A stretch of 64,000 nucleotides of DNA from JBBRSD01 sp038245725 (GTDB lineage Bacteria; Actinomycetota; Coriobacteriia; Anaerosomatales; JAAXUF01), in NCBI GenBank assembly GCA_038245725.1, contig JBBRSD010000005.1, positions 139,986-203,985 on the forward strand, read 5' to 3'. The translations under genes and the position numbers were made by a program. Numbering within the stretch: the first letter of the stretch is position 1; every line of letters begins with the position of its first letter. The notes under the pieces were generated by a model. That model was not told the origin of the DNA. It did no database searches and saw only the letters and a list, made by a program, of their open reading frames with translations. This document shows, piece by piece, positions 1 to 8,961 of the stretch.

Positions 1-240
1 ATTCCGGAGACGGCCCGGGTGGAAGTGAGCCAAGACGGGCGCAACTTCGTATCGGTCGGCTACGCTGACAACTCTGCCGCGACCAGTTCGACACCCAACA
101 CTGAGAGCCTCATGGACATGTCGGGCGGACCGTCGCTGGCCCGCTTCGTCAAGGTGACTGACGTCGGAAGCCCCGCGCGGGGTGAATTCGCGAACGGGTT
201 CGACCTCGAGTCGGTTCGCGTCCTCCATCCGGCACGCTAG
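1..240 (+). CDS. C-terminal end of a surface protein, discoidin-like (partial)
   Basis: The frame is open from base 1 and stops at 238-240, so this is the last 79 codons of a gene that begins outside the window. The visible part reads like the end of an F5/8 type C (discoidin-like) domain: an EVSQDGRNFVSVG strand, then ARFVKVTD and a closing NGFDLESVRVLH strand. In that family this fold binds carbohydrate or other surface ligands, so a secreted or cell-surface location is likely. The glycoside hydrolase gene follows within 80 bases and could share a transcript. The family is assigned by pattern only, from a fragment, so function is uncertain. Confidence 0.6.
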   Translation: MPETARVEVSQDGRNFVSVGYADNSAATSSTPNTESLMDMSGGPSLARFVKVTDVGSPARGEFANGFDLESVRVLHPAR

Positions 241-318
241 TATATGCTGACTCGCGCGTTCAGTACGAAGCAGAAGCGTGTTCGACGGGACCTATGGAAC
301 GGGATGGAGTCACCAACA

Positions 319-2706
319 ATGCGTGGACTCACCAGACGATTCCTGACTCAAACTGGGCAACCCCTGGGATCAGCCCAGGCCCGACCACGCTGGACTTGGC
401 TCGTCGCTTTGATCGCGGCGATTGCGTTCGGTCTGGTGCCGGTGCTTGTGATCCCGGTGCCGGCTTCCGCCTGGATTCAAGGACAACCGTTCCAGGCGGG
501 ATTTCCGCGTCTCGCCAACTGGTCGCCGGACGTGGCAAGCCAGCCGGCCACTAGTCTCGCGCAGTACGACTACCTCGTGCTTTACGAGGACCAGCGCGGC
601 GCGATACCCGCCCTGCGCCAGGCGAATCCGCAGATCATGCTCTTGACGTACACGTCCGCAGCTGAGATTGGCGTCATTCACCCACTCTTGAGCGAGGTTC
701 CCAACAAGTGGCTGCTGAGTCAGGTCGGCAGTCGGCTCACCTCGTCGGTGACGTCAGAAACCACCACGTTTGCGGTGGCCACGACGAGAGTCTTCAAGAT
801 TGGTCAACTTGCCGAGGTGGGCGAGGAACTGGTTCGGGTGGTATCGAAGTGTGGCTCGTCCATCGGAGTCGAGCGAGGCATTCGTCCCGACCGGTCGGTA
901 GCCACAGGACATGATAAGGGCATTCGCATCGCGGGTTTGGTTCAACGGCAATCGAGCAGTATCGACATGAACCTCAGTACGTACTGCCCTACCGCCACTG
1001 TTGACCCGGACCACCCCGGCGAGACCTGGGCTGCGTTCATCGCTCGTCGCACCGCGGAGCGGTGCAACGCGGCGGCGTGGGACGGGGTCGTCGTCGATCG
1101 TGTGGAGAACGCCGAATCCTTCCTGGCTCGCGAAGGAACAGTCGCCAGCATCGACGCGAAGGGCACGAATCTCCTGGTGACCGACAACTACACGGCATTC
1201 GACACCGCGTGGGCGGCTGGCGTTGCCGGGTACCTTCGCGCCGTGCGCACCGACCTGGGTGCGCACAAGCTCGTCGTCGGTAACAACGCGGCTGCATCGC
1301 ACTACGGCCTTTTGAACGGCACGAACTATGAGAGCTTCCCGAGGTTCGATCAGCGCACGTTGCCGACGATCTCTTCGCGGGACACCTATGCGCGATGGTG
1401 GAACCCAAGACTGGGCTTCTGCGTTGACTGGGCCACTAAGGGGCTCCAACCGAACCTCAGCACCGTCATGACCTATGACGACGAAGTGGCACCCCCTGCA
1501 GGGGTGGCTCTGCCTCTGGCTGGCACGCCCGATTATCGGAAGTTCAGGTTCGGCCTCGCAACGGCTCTCATGGGCGATAGCTTCTTCACCTATCAGCTAA
1601 GGGTGTGGGGGCCGAGAATCGGCATGTTCTGGTTCGATGAGTACGACAACGCAGGTCAAGGAGGAAAGGGTTATCTGGGGCTTCCTATCGGCGACCAGCG
1701 GCTGGCGATGAGCTCGCTGGCGTCAACGGACAAACTGGGAGGGCACGGCTCCTTCAGGACTTCGACTGATTTCAGCAAGTGGCACCTGAACCTTGCCCCC
1801 GGGTATGCGGGCGCGAAGACGCGTACTTCGGGCACCGCCAAGATCAGCGTTTCGAAGACGGGCAGCAAAGTGGATGGTGTCGGGTTCTACACTGGCTACT
1901 TCGGTGTGGGGACCGGGGGAGTCTACACCGTGAAATTCAGGGCTCGAGCGGACCGGAACACGACCGTGAGGGTACGGGTGGCAACGCGCAACGCGCCTTG
2001 GCACGACTGGCTGGCTTTCTACGAAGTCAAGCTGGGAACGAGCTGGAAGACATTCGAGTTCTCCGGATACTCCCCTGGCGGCGACTCCGACGCACGAGTG
2101 GTCTTTGACCTGAGCGGCTCCAAGAAGACGGTGTGGCTCGACGATGTCAAAGTACAGCCTGGATCTCGGCTTTACGTGTTGCGGCGTGATTTCGCCGGTG
2201 GGGCGGCGCTCGTCAACGGAAGTGATAGGACCGTGACGGTGCCTCTTGGCACGCAGTTCCGCAAGATTCGCGGTACTCAGGTTCTCACGATCAACAACGG
2301 AGCGCTGGTCTCGCAGGTCACGTTGCAGCCGAGGGACGGCATCGTGCTTCTCAAAGTGTCGGGCTTGACCGCGCAGCGGGTGCTCACCTTCTTGACCACG
2401 CATGTCTCGTCAACGCACCCGACGGTCCCCGGCCAGAAGGTGGTCATCAGCGGGGTCCTCAAACGCACCACGACTGCGGGCTCCGGAGCCGCCGGCCAGA
2501 CCGTCTACCTGCAGTCCTCGTCGAACGGTAAGGATGGATGGAAGACGATCGGCACAGCACGGAGCTCATTGAGCGGCTACCTCTTGTGGTCGACGGTGCC
2601 CACCTCCAAGACCTTCTATCGTCTGCGGTATTACGGTAGTGCAGGCGGCTACTTCGGCAGCGTCAGCAAGTCGCTGTCAGTGCTTCCAGCTCCAGCCCGA
2701 CCGTGA
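319..2706 (+). CDS. Secreted GHL15-like glycoside hydrolase with CBM-like and Ig-like C-terminal domains
   Basis: This is a putative extracytoplasmic glycan hydrolase. A basic N-terminus and a hydrophobic stretch at about residues 26-49 ending in ASA look like a signal sequence or anchor. The central part resembles the hypothetical glycosyl hydrolase family GHL15, a TIM barrel. A WDGVVVDRV segment near residue 254 probably carries a catalytic Asp, and NGTNYESFP lies on a later strand. About residues 490-615 look like a carbohydrate-binding beta-sandwich (WLDDVKV near its end). The last 100 residues look like an Ig-like repeat. I start at ATG 319 because GGAG at 306-309 lies nine bases upstream. 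The frame is open to an ATG at 244, which would add 25 residues but has no Shine-Dalgarno. Substrate is unknown. Confidence 0.7.
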   Translation: MRGLTRRFLTQTGQPLGSAQARPRWTWLVALIAAIAFGLVPVLVIPVPASAWIQGQPFQAGFPRLANWSPDVASQPATSLAQYDYLVLYEDQRGAIPALRQANPQIMLLTYTSAAEIGVIHPLLSEVPNKWLLSQVGSRLTSSVTSETTTFAVATTRVFKIGQLAEVGEELVRVVSKCGSSIGVERGIRPDRSVATGHDKGIRIAGLVQRQSSSIDMNLSTYCPTATVDPDHPGETWAAFIARRTAERCNAAAWDGVVVDRVENAESFLAREGTVASIDAKGTNLLVTDNYTAFDTAWAAGVAGYLRAVRTDLGAHKLVVGNNAAASHYGLLNGTNYESFPRFDQRTLPTISSRDTYARWWNPRLGFCVDWATKGLQPNLSTVMTYDDEVAPPAGVALPLAGTPDYRKFRFGLATALMGDSFFTYQLRVWGPRIGMFWFDEYDNAGQGGKGYLGLPIGDQRLAMSSLASTDKLGGHGSFRTSTDFSKWHLNLAPGYAGAKTRTSGTAKISVSKTGSKVDGVGFYTGYFGVGTGGVYTVKFRARADRNTTVRVRVATRNAPWHDWLAFYEVKLGTSWKTFEFSGYSPGGDSDARVVFDLSGSKKTVWLDDVKVQPGSRLYVLRRDFAGGAALVNGSDRTVTVPLGTQFRKIRGTQVLTINNGALVSQVTLQPRDGIVLLKVSGLTAQRVLTFLTTHVSSTHPTVPGQKVVISGVLKRTTTAGSGAAGQTVYLQSSSNGKDGWKTIGTARSSLSGYLLWSTVPTSKTFYRLRYYGSAGGYFGSVSKSLSVLPAPARP

Positions 2707-2887
2707 GTAGCCGATCGCTGCCCTTGAGGGAGTCTGCCCCACGACACCTTGTCCGGCGATGGAGACGTTCGGGATGATGCCATCGCTGCGAGTAATGTTC
2801 GTCGCGTCTCCGGGCGCACCCATGAGTCGGGAGCGTATGCGACATGAGGAAAGGCAAACAGACAGTGCCGCATAGAACGAGGCGTCA

Positions 2888-5491
2888 GTGCCGCAACAGG
2901 TAGACGCATGCGCCAATGCATCGACCGGGCAGCTGCGATCAACCCTCCAAACTCGCCTTGAGAGCGTCCCGCTGCACTTGGTTGTCCTTGGGCTGCTGCT
3001 CTGGCTTCCCATCGAGACGTGGGTGTTGCGATTCGTCCCGCACGGGGGTGTGTTGCTGCTTGCGCCAGACATCCTCAGTCTTGCGGCGGGAATCGTTCTC
3101 ATAACCGCATTGTGGGCACGTGGGGGCCGAAAGACAGTGGCCAAATTCCTGATCTCATGGGCATTCCTGCCCGCGATGTTGCTCGGGTTATCCGCCATCG
3201 TCTCCGGCATGATCAATCACACGCCCGCACTTGAGACTGTGTACCTGCTCAGGGTGTACTTGCGCTTTCTTCCGCTCGCACTTGTGACCGCGACTCCTGT
3301 GTGGACGAACAAGGTACGTCGGGGTCTTCCCGCTGTTGTGGCGGTCGCGCTGGCTTTTCAGCTTGAGGTGGCGGCCCTTCAACACTTCTTCGGGCGAATG
3401 GCTGCAGAGGTCTTCTGGCCCGGCACGTTTAGTCTCGGTGCGGTGAAGACGGCGGTGTCGACTCTTGCTGGGGTTCAAGGGCGGTTCGTCGCCGGGACCA
3501 CTGGGCACTACAACATCCTTGCCTGGTACATCGTCCTCGCGATTGCGGCTCTTCTCGCAGCGCTCTTGTCATCGGAGAGCGACATGGTGGCGGTGGTCAG
3601 AGCGCTTCTCACCGCGGAGGTGCTCCTTGCCGGAGTTTTCCTCGTCTTAACGCAGTCGCGCCAAGTCTTCTTCTTGGTTCTGCTGGTGTGCGTCCCGTTC
3701 GTGGCTTACCTGTGGCAGTTCTACAGCGTGCGTGACCGGCTGTCTCGTCTAGTGAGGTCCGTGAACAGGCGTCGTACTGTAGCCGTGCTTGCTTTGGTGA
3801 TTGTCCTCCTCGGCCTCGTGATGCTGCCGGCAGCAAAGCTTCTGTCGCAGCGATACACCTCGCTGTTCCATGCCGACTACTGGAGGGCGGCGGGGGACAA
3901 CCGGGGCTACGCTATCGGGACTATCATTCCTGAAGTTGTCGGGACGGCGCCCATTCTCGGCTTCGGGCCCGGCTCGTTCGGTCGGGACTGGGACTCCGCG
4001 ACATCGGGCGACGCAGTCGCGGTCCAACGACTCGGTCTCGACCCTATACGCGCCCGTTACATTTCGGATGTGGGGTGGGCGAGTCTGCTCGGGCAGGTGG
4101 GCCTGCTCGGAGTTGTCGCGACCCTGGTGCTGTCGGCCGGGCTGCTACGCGCCTTGTGGAGAGGAAGATCCTCTGTCGGCAACACCGTCTTCGCCGGGGT
4201 CGCCCTGCTTCTGCTCGTGCCCGGAATGGTCACAGGGGCTCCATTGACCTACAAGCCCACGAGTGCTTTGTTCTGGGTGTTCGCAGGTCTTGTCTATGCT
4301 GCTAGCGCCGAGTTCGTTCCTGGGGTCTCCCTGAGACAGCGACTCGATTTGGGCGCGTATGTCGAACAACTTGCTCGTCCCGCAGGCTGGAGAGACTCGC
4401 AGCTCGATGCGCTCCGCGGTCTGGCAATCGTCCTGGTCGCAATAGGGCACGCAATCGAGATTGCTTACGTCTCTGGCTTCTGGGCAGCGAAGCCGATCGT
4501 CTGGAACGGTTTCAGTTTCGAAAGTCATTGGGTGCACGCGCTGATCTACACCTTCCACATGCCGCTGTTCGCTTTCCTTAGCGGATGGGCCGCGAGATTT
4601 GACAGGGCAACCGGCTGGAAGGCCGTGAAGAACCGCGCCCTGGGGCTTCTCGTCCCGTACCTGTTCTGGCTCGCTGCATGGAGCGCCCTCGACGCGAATG
4701 CGGCGCATTCGGTGTCGGTCGGAATCTCGACGATGGGCACGGCGCTCATCAACCCGTTTGCGCGCAATGGCCTGTGGTTCTTGTATGTGCTGTTCATCTG
4801 TCTCGCGGTCTTGATAGGGGTTCGCGCGATTAGCAACACGCGGCGCATGGTGGTCGCGAGCGCCATTCTGGTTGCATGTCTTCAGCTCTTCCCGGTTCCG
4901 TGGCAGCCGGAACTCCTCGGGCTGACCCGGGTCGGTCTGCTCTATCCCTTCGTCGTTGGGGGGCTGTTCTTCCCTGACGTGATGGAATGGGTCCGGCTGC
5001 GCTGGACATCGATCGCCGCACTTTCCCTCGTGATATTCGCGGCCTGCCTGCCGGTGGTCTGGCCGAACGCGTACAAGGCCGTCTGGTGGGTCGCACTGAG
5101 CGATTCCGGCCAACGCCAGGTCCTTGTCTCCCAGTTCGTGTCGGCGTCCCTCGCCTACATCTGCGCCACCGCGGCCATCCTATTTGTTGTGGCGCTGGGG
5201 CTGCGCGCGAAGGGGCGATGGCTGGTCGTACCCGGATGGCTCGGCCAGAGATCACTCGGAATCTACGCGGTTCACTTTCGCGTCATGCTCATCGTGTCAG
5301 CAACGGGCCTGCTCGCCTTGATACCGAGCATGGATGCTCGAGTGGTCTTGCTGGCGGCCTCCGGGGTGGCGCTCGGCGGCCTCGCGTTTGAGCTTCTGAA
5401 CAGGACGCCATTTTCTCGGTTTGCGCTCGGCAGGCCGATGCGCGCGAAGGCCAAACGCGCAGAGCTTCCCGTTGAACGCTCCGGCGACTGA
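2888..5491 (+). CDS. O-antigen polymerase/ligase-like protein fused to an acyltransferase-3 domain
   Basis: An 867-residue membrane protein with two halves. Residues about 25-470 are many hydrophobic helices with features of the O-antigen ligase/polymerase (Wzy/WaaL) superfamily, including VLTQSRQVFF and a large loop around residue 330. Residues about 500-850 match acyltransferase family 3: the opening RDSQLDALRGLAIVLVAIGH, then FHMPLFAFLSGW. That family moves acyl groups onto sugars and other surface molecules. One polypeptide could therefore polymerise or attach a glycan and acylate it, at the cytoplasmic membrane. The start is GTG with a weak AGG upstream. Normally these are separate proteins, so the fusion is unusual. 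Substrate cannot be told. Confidence 0.75.
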   Translation: MPQQVDACANASTGQLRSTLQTRLESVPLHLVVLGLLLWLPIETWVLRFVPHGGVLLLAPDILSLAAGIVLITALWARGGRKTVAKFLISWAFLPAMLLGLSAIVSGMINHTPALETVYLLRVYLRFLPLALVTATPVWTNKVRRGLPAVVAVALAFQLEVAALQHFFGRMAAEVFWPGTFSLGAVKTAVSTLAGVQGRFVAGTTGHYNILAWYIVLAIAALLAALLSSESDMVAVVRALLTAEVLLAGVFLVLTQSRQVFFLVLLVCVPFVAYLWQFYSVRDRLSRLVRSVNRRRTVAVLALVIVLLGLVMLPAAKLLSQRYTSLFHADYWRAAGDNRGYAIGTIIPEVVGTAPILGFGPGSFGRDWDSATSGDAVAVQRLGLDPIRARYISDVGWASLLGQVGLLGVVATLVLSAGLLRALWRGRSSVGNTVFAGVALLLLVPGMVTGAPLTYKPTSALFWVFAGLVYAASAEFVPGVSLRQRLDLGAYVEQLARPAGWRDSQLDALRGLAIVLVAIGHAIEIAYVSGFWAAKPIVWNGFSFESHWVHALIYTFHMPLFAFLSGWAARFDRATGWKAVKNRALGLLVPYLFWLAAWSALDANAAHSVSVGISTMGTALINPFARNGLWFLYVLFICLAVLIGVRAISNTRRMVVASAILVACLQLFPVPWQPELLGLTRVGLLYPFVVGGLFFPDVMEWVRLRWTSIAALSLVIFAACLPVVWPNAYKAVWWVALSDSGQRQVLVSQFVSASLAYICATAAILFVVALGLRAKGRWLVVPGWLGQRSLGIYAVHFRVMLIVSATGLLALIPSMDARVVLLAASGVALGGLAFELLNRTPFSRFALGRPMRAKAKRAELPVERSGD

Positions 5492-5670
5492 GATTGCGTT
5501 TGCGGCGTTGGTCGCTCCTGTAACGACCGAGCGGCAGACGTCCTGATGGGGGTGGCCGGATTGGCCATCAGCCGTCGCTGCTACCACTGGTAGACTGTCA
5601 TGGCTGGCCGTGGCTGGGGCATTCCAGGTAGGCGCTGGGCAGAGTCGACATTTGGAAAGAAGACAAGCTC

Positions 5671-6987
5671 ATGGGCATCGAGAACATTCCCCGCACGATC
5701 TGGTGGGGCGAGGACGAGACGACTGGTCGCCCCGTCGTCTACCTGATTGATCAGACGCGCCTGCCGCTTCAAGGTGACGTGCTCGCATGCAACGTGGCCG
5801 ACGGGGTCTGCCTCGCCATCCAGAGCCTCGCCGTGCGTGGCGCGCCCGCACTCGGCGTTGCCGCAGCGCTCGCCTTGGCGCTCTGGACCGAGAACGAGTC
5901 CGACGACATCGAGACCGTCGACGAGTATCTCGCCGCCATCGATGCGGTCGCCGAGAAGGTCTCTTCGGCGAGGCCTACGGCGGTCAACTTGATGTGGGGG
6001 GCGCAGCGCATTCGGATGCTCGCGTACGAGAACGCAGACCTGCCACTCACCGAGCTCAAGGCGCTCGTGGTGCAGGAGGCGCTCAATATGCAGGCCGAGG
6101 ACGAGGATCGCAACCGCAAGATCGGTCGCTTCGGGGCCGACCTGCTGCCGGACGAATGCAGCGTGCTCACGCATTGCAACGCCGGCTCGCTTGCGACCGT
6201 GTATTTCGGCACCGCGCTCGGCGTCATCTTCACCGCGCATGAGGACGGCAAGATCAAGCACGTGTGGGTCGATGAGACCCGCCCGATCAACCAGGGCGGC
6301 CGCCTGACCGCCTGGGAGCTGCGGCTGGCGGAGATTCCCTCGGCGCTCATCGCCGACAGCATGGCGGCGAGCGTCATGAAGAGCGGCTGGGTCGACGCGG
6401 TCATTGTGGGAGCGGACCGCATCTGCGCCAACGGCGACACCGCGAACAAGATCGGCACCTACGGTCTGGCCGTTCTCGCCGCCGAGCACGAGATCCCGTT
6501 CTACGTCGCGGCGCCGAGTTCGACCGTCGATCTCACGCTCTCGTCAGGCGATCAGATCCCGATCGAGCAGCGCGACCCAAACGAACTCACCGGTTTCACG
6601 GTGGGCGGAACCTTCGAGCCGGACAGCCCCGAGGCGACCACCGCCTTCGACCTGCTCACGAAGAACGGCGACTACGAGGTCCCGCTTGCGCGCGGACACC
6701 AGATGACGATCCAGCGCAAAGGCGGCGGCTACAGTTTCGACGCGTGGTTCAGGATGACGCCGCCGGGCATCGACGTGTACAACCCGGCGTTCGACGTGAC
6801 GCCGGCCTCCTACATCACCGCATTCATCACCGAGAACGGCGTGATCCGCCCGGAGCCTGACTTCGAGACGGCGCTGGCGTTCTCGTGCATGGGGAGCGGC
6901 GGCGTGCACGAGCTCGGCATGGGCGTCGAAGCCGCCGAGCTCAAGGCCGAGGAGCACCGGCTCGAGAACCCCGAGCTCGACCGCTAG
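5671..6987 (+). CDS. mtnA: S-methyl-5-thioribose-1-phosphate isomerase
   Basis: Member of the MtnA/eIF2B-alpha aldose-ketose isomerase family. It converts methylthioribose-1-phosphate to methylthioribulose-1-phosphate in methionine salvage; close relatives act on ribose-1,5-bisphosphate. The family catalytic pair is visible: Cys169 in LTHCNAGSLAT and Asp249 in VGADRICANGD. The substrate-loop sequence RGAPALGVAAALALAL is also present. The protein is 438 residues, whereas the family is usually about 350. The extra length is mainly an insert at about residues 305-365, before the conserved YNPAFDVTPASYITAFITE, plus a C-terminal tail of some 40 residues. No other methionine-salvage gene is in the window. 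Substrate preference between the two sugars cannot be settled from sequence alone. Confidence 0.85.
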   Translation: MGIENIPRTIWWGEDETTGRPVVYLIDQTRLPLQGDVLACNVADGVCLAIQSLAVRGAPALGVAAALALALWTENESDDIETVDEYLAAIDAVAEKVSSARPTAVNLMWGAQRIRMLAYENADLPLTELKALVVQEALNMQAEDEDRNRKIGRFGADLLPDECSVLTHCNAGSLATVYFGTALGVIFTAHEDGKIKHVWVDETRPINQGGRLTAWELRLAEIPSALIADSMAASVMKSGWVDAVIVGADRICANGDTANKIGTYGLAVLAAEHEIPFYVAAPSSTVDLTLSSGDQIPIEQRDPNELTGFTVGGTFEPDSPEATTAFDLLTKNGDYEVPLARGHQMTIQRKGGGYSFDAWFRMTPPGIDVYNPAFDVTPASYITAFITENGVIRPEPDFETALAFSCMGSGGVHELGMGVEAAELKAEEHRLENPELDR

Positions 6988-6996
6988 CTCGAAACA

Positions 6997-7914
6997 ATGA
7001 CTGCAGCCGCCCTCGCGACGACGATCCTGACCTTCACTGCCATCGTCGGCGTGGGGGCGCTTCTGCGTGTGGGCGGCATTCTTCGCCGAGAAGACGTGCG
7101 GCCCATCAACGCGGTCATCATCTACGCCGGACTGCCGGCGTTCATCTTCCGAGCGGTTCATGGCGCGGTGCTGCGTGCCGACCTCTGGGGCGTGGTTGCG
7201 ATCGCGTGGGTCGTCTTCGGCGTGATGGCGCTGCTCGCCTGGGGGGCCGCGAAGCTGCTGCGGCTGCCGCGTACGCTGGCTGGCGGCTTCATCCTCGCGA
7301 CTGCGTTTGGCAACACCGGCTACATCGGTTACCCGATCACGCAGGCAGTTCTCGGCGTAAAAGACCTGCCGGAGGCGGTGTTCTTCGACGTGTTCGGGAC
7401 GGTGGGGGCGCTCGTGCTCGTGGGGCTGCTCATCGCTCAACGGTTCGGCGATAACGACGAGTGCCGTGTGAATCCTTTGCGCGAGCTCGTGACGTTTCCG
7501 GCGGTGATCGCCCTTGCGGCGGCCCTGCTTCTGCGCTCCGTGCCCATTCCGGAACTGGTAAGCAACGGGTTAGGGCTGCTTGCGAACATGGTTGCGCCGC
7601 TCATCATGTTGTCGGTCGGCCTTTCGCTGCGAGTGCGTAACATCGGGCGCCACGCCGTACCGCTGACGGTGCTCTCCGCGCTGCGGCTTCTTTTGGCGCC
7701 GGCGCTCGCGCTCGCTGTGGGCACAGCGCTGCTCGGTCCCGGAACGCCGCTGCGCGTCGCGGTGCTTGAGGCGGGCATGCCGTCGATGATGCTCGCGCTC
7801 GTGGTGGGCGAACGGTTCGGGCTCGACACGGACTTCATCGCGTCGGCGATCTTCGTGACGACCGCCGCCTCGGCGCTCGCACTGCCGCTGGTTCAGCTGC
7901 TGGCGTTCCGATAG
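6997..7914 (+). CDS. AEC family transporter (auxin efflux carrier-like permease)
   Basis: A 305-residue integral membrane protein with about ten hydrophobic helices in two groups, as in the AEC/MleP family of secondary transporters. It contains the family-like FGNTGYIGYPITQAVLG segment in the middle and a paired GMPSMMLALVVGERFG near the end. Bacterial members move organic acids such as malate or malonate, but the substrate cannot be read from this sequence. It starts 9 bases after mtnA stops and is probably co-transcribed with it. An overlapping out-of-frame reading of the same DNA was rejected because it lacks the hydrophobic pattern. Confidence 0.85.
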   Translation: MTAAALATTILTFTAIVGVGALLRVGGILRREDVRPINAVIIYAGLPAFIFRAVHGAVLRADLWGVVAIAWVVFGVMALLAWGAAKLLRLPRTLAGGFILATAFGNTGYIGYPITQAVLGVKDLPEAVFFDVFGTVGALVLVGLLIAQRFGDNDECRVNPLRELVTFPAVIALAAALLLRSVPIPELVSNGLGLLANMVAPLIMLSVGLSLRVRNIGRHAVPLTVLSALRLLLAPALALAVGTALLGPGTPLRVAVLEAGMPSMMLALVVGERFGLDTDFIASAIFVTTAASALALPLVQLLAFR

Positions 7915-7945
7915 CGGACGTCGCCGACGCGCGAAAGGTGCGCGT

Positions 7946-8620
7946 ATGCGATTCCTCGACGACCTGGCCGAACTCATCTTCCCGACGCGCTGCTCCGGCT
8001 GCGAGCTGCCCGGCGCGGTGCTGTGCGACGCATGCCGGGCAGCGCTTCCGCGCATCGATCGAGGTGGGGCGTGCCCGCGGTGTGGGGCACCATTCGGGGT
8101 GCTGACGTGCACGGAGTGCTGGAACCGCGAGTGGGCCTTCTCGGCGGCACTCGCGCTTGGCGAGTTCGAGCGGCCGCTCTCGCGCGTGGTCGTGCTCCAC
8201 AAGGATGCGGGGGAGCGCCGGCTGGCGCTCGTGCTCGGGATGCTCCTGGCCGAGACGGTCGCCGCCGAGTGGCCCGGCTGGGCCGAGACGGTCGCGTTCG
8301 TCCCGGCGACGCGGGCCGCGGTGAAGCGGCGTGGCTTCGACCACGGGCGCGCAATCGCCGAGGCGCTCGCTGCCGAACTCGGCGTCGGGCTCTCGGCGAC
8401 GCTTGGTCGGCGTGACGCGCGCGACCAGCGGTCGCTTGGACGAGTAGCGCGCGCCGCGAACGCGGCCGGGACCTTCACGGCGGCGGGGGAGGTGCGCGGT
8501 CGCGTCCTGCTCACCGACGACGTCTTCACGACCGGCGCGACGCTGGATGCGGCCGCTGCGGTCTTGCTCGAATGCGGCGCCGACGAGGTCCGAGTCGCAG
8601 CCGTTGCGCGCACGTGGTGA
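7946..8620 (+). CDS. comF: ComF family phosphoribosyltransferase-like protein
   Basis: ComFC-type protein of 224 residues, linked to DNA uptake in competent bacteria, where it works with ComFA. The N-terminus has a zinc-ribbon pattern: CSGCELPGAVLCDAC followed by CPRCG and CTEC. The C-terminus has the phosphoribosyltransferase PRPP-binding signature VLLTDDVFTTGATL. The length is normal. A run AAAGGTG precedes ATG 7946. No comFA is next to it, as in many Gram-positives and Gram-negatives that keep only comFC. In Clostridia comFC stands just ahead of the raiA RNA, hpf, secA and prfB. The same order is seen here with an importer inserted, which helps identify the RNA at 8684. Confidence 0.88.
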   Translation: MRFLDDLAELIFPTRCSGCELPGAVLCDACRAALPRIDRGGACPRCGAPFGVLTCTECWNREWAFSAALALGEFERPLSRVVVLHKDAGERRLALVLGMLLAETVAAEWPGWAETVAFVPATRAAVKRRGFDHGRAIAEALAAELGVGLSATLGRRDARDQRSLGRVARAANAAGTFTAAGEVRGRVLLTDDVFTTGATLDAAAAVLLECGADEVRVAAVARTW

Positions 8621-8670
8621 GTGGCGCGTGCAACGGCTGTGTAGTGCGCGTTCGTGTGGGGGGTGCGTGT

Positions 8671-8676
8671 TAGAAT
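8671..8676 (+). promoter_or_regulatory. Extended -10 box for the structured RNA
   Basis: TAGAAT preceded by TGT gives an extended -10 (TGnTAGAAT). Its predicted start point, seven or eight bases downstream, is exactly where the 12-bp closing helix of the RNA begins (8684). No good -35 box is visible. Confidence 0.6.
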
Positions 8677-8683
8677 CGTGCAC

Positions 8684-8932
8684 GTTCCCGCCCGGGTCTG
8701 TGGTTGCGGACGCGATCATGCGTCTTAGTCCATGGTAGACGCGGCCGAAAGGACCCACGTAAGCCGGCGGTTCGCCGTCGCGCGAGCATGGCGCGTCTTA
8801 GGGGTAAGTCGTACCGCCCGATGAAAGCCGCATCCAGCGGCTTCGGGCGAGAGAGCCGGTAGTGAGATAGCATCAAGCGGAAGCTCCAGTATGCGAGTGT
8901 GGGGCCAAAGACCAGGTCAGCCGGGCGGGAAC
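8684..8932 (+). ncRNA. Highly structured non-coding RNA, probably raiA RNA
   Basis: The ends form a perfect 12-bp helix (8684-8695 with 8921-8932) that closes a 249-nt domain. Inside are strong local hairpins: 8709-8713 with 8720-8724; 8765-8769 with 8773-8777; and a two-tier stem of 8815-8820 with 8844-8849 enclosing 8825-8831 with 8837-8843. No protein frame here looks real. The position after comF, with hpf (raiA), secA and prfB downstream, matches the known location of the raiA RNA motif of Firmicutes and Actinobacteria, and the size is about right. Identity is inferred from synteny and size because I cannot align to the covariance model. 6S RNA and RNase P RNA were considered; their conserved signatures are not seen. 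Confidence 0.65.
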
Positions 8933-8961
8933 ACCGACAACCAACAGCGCGGAGGGACGTC

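Noticed and set aside
5492..5670. SAM or other riboswitch upstream of mtnA
   Set aside because: No recognisable SAM-riboswitch core; only short local hairpins are present.
8684..8932. 6S RNA, RNase P RNA or SRP RNA at this place
   Set aside because: Conserved signatures of these RNAs (open central bubble of 6S, the core of RNase P, the SRP GGAAG-type loop) are not recognisable, whereas the synteny fits raiA.
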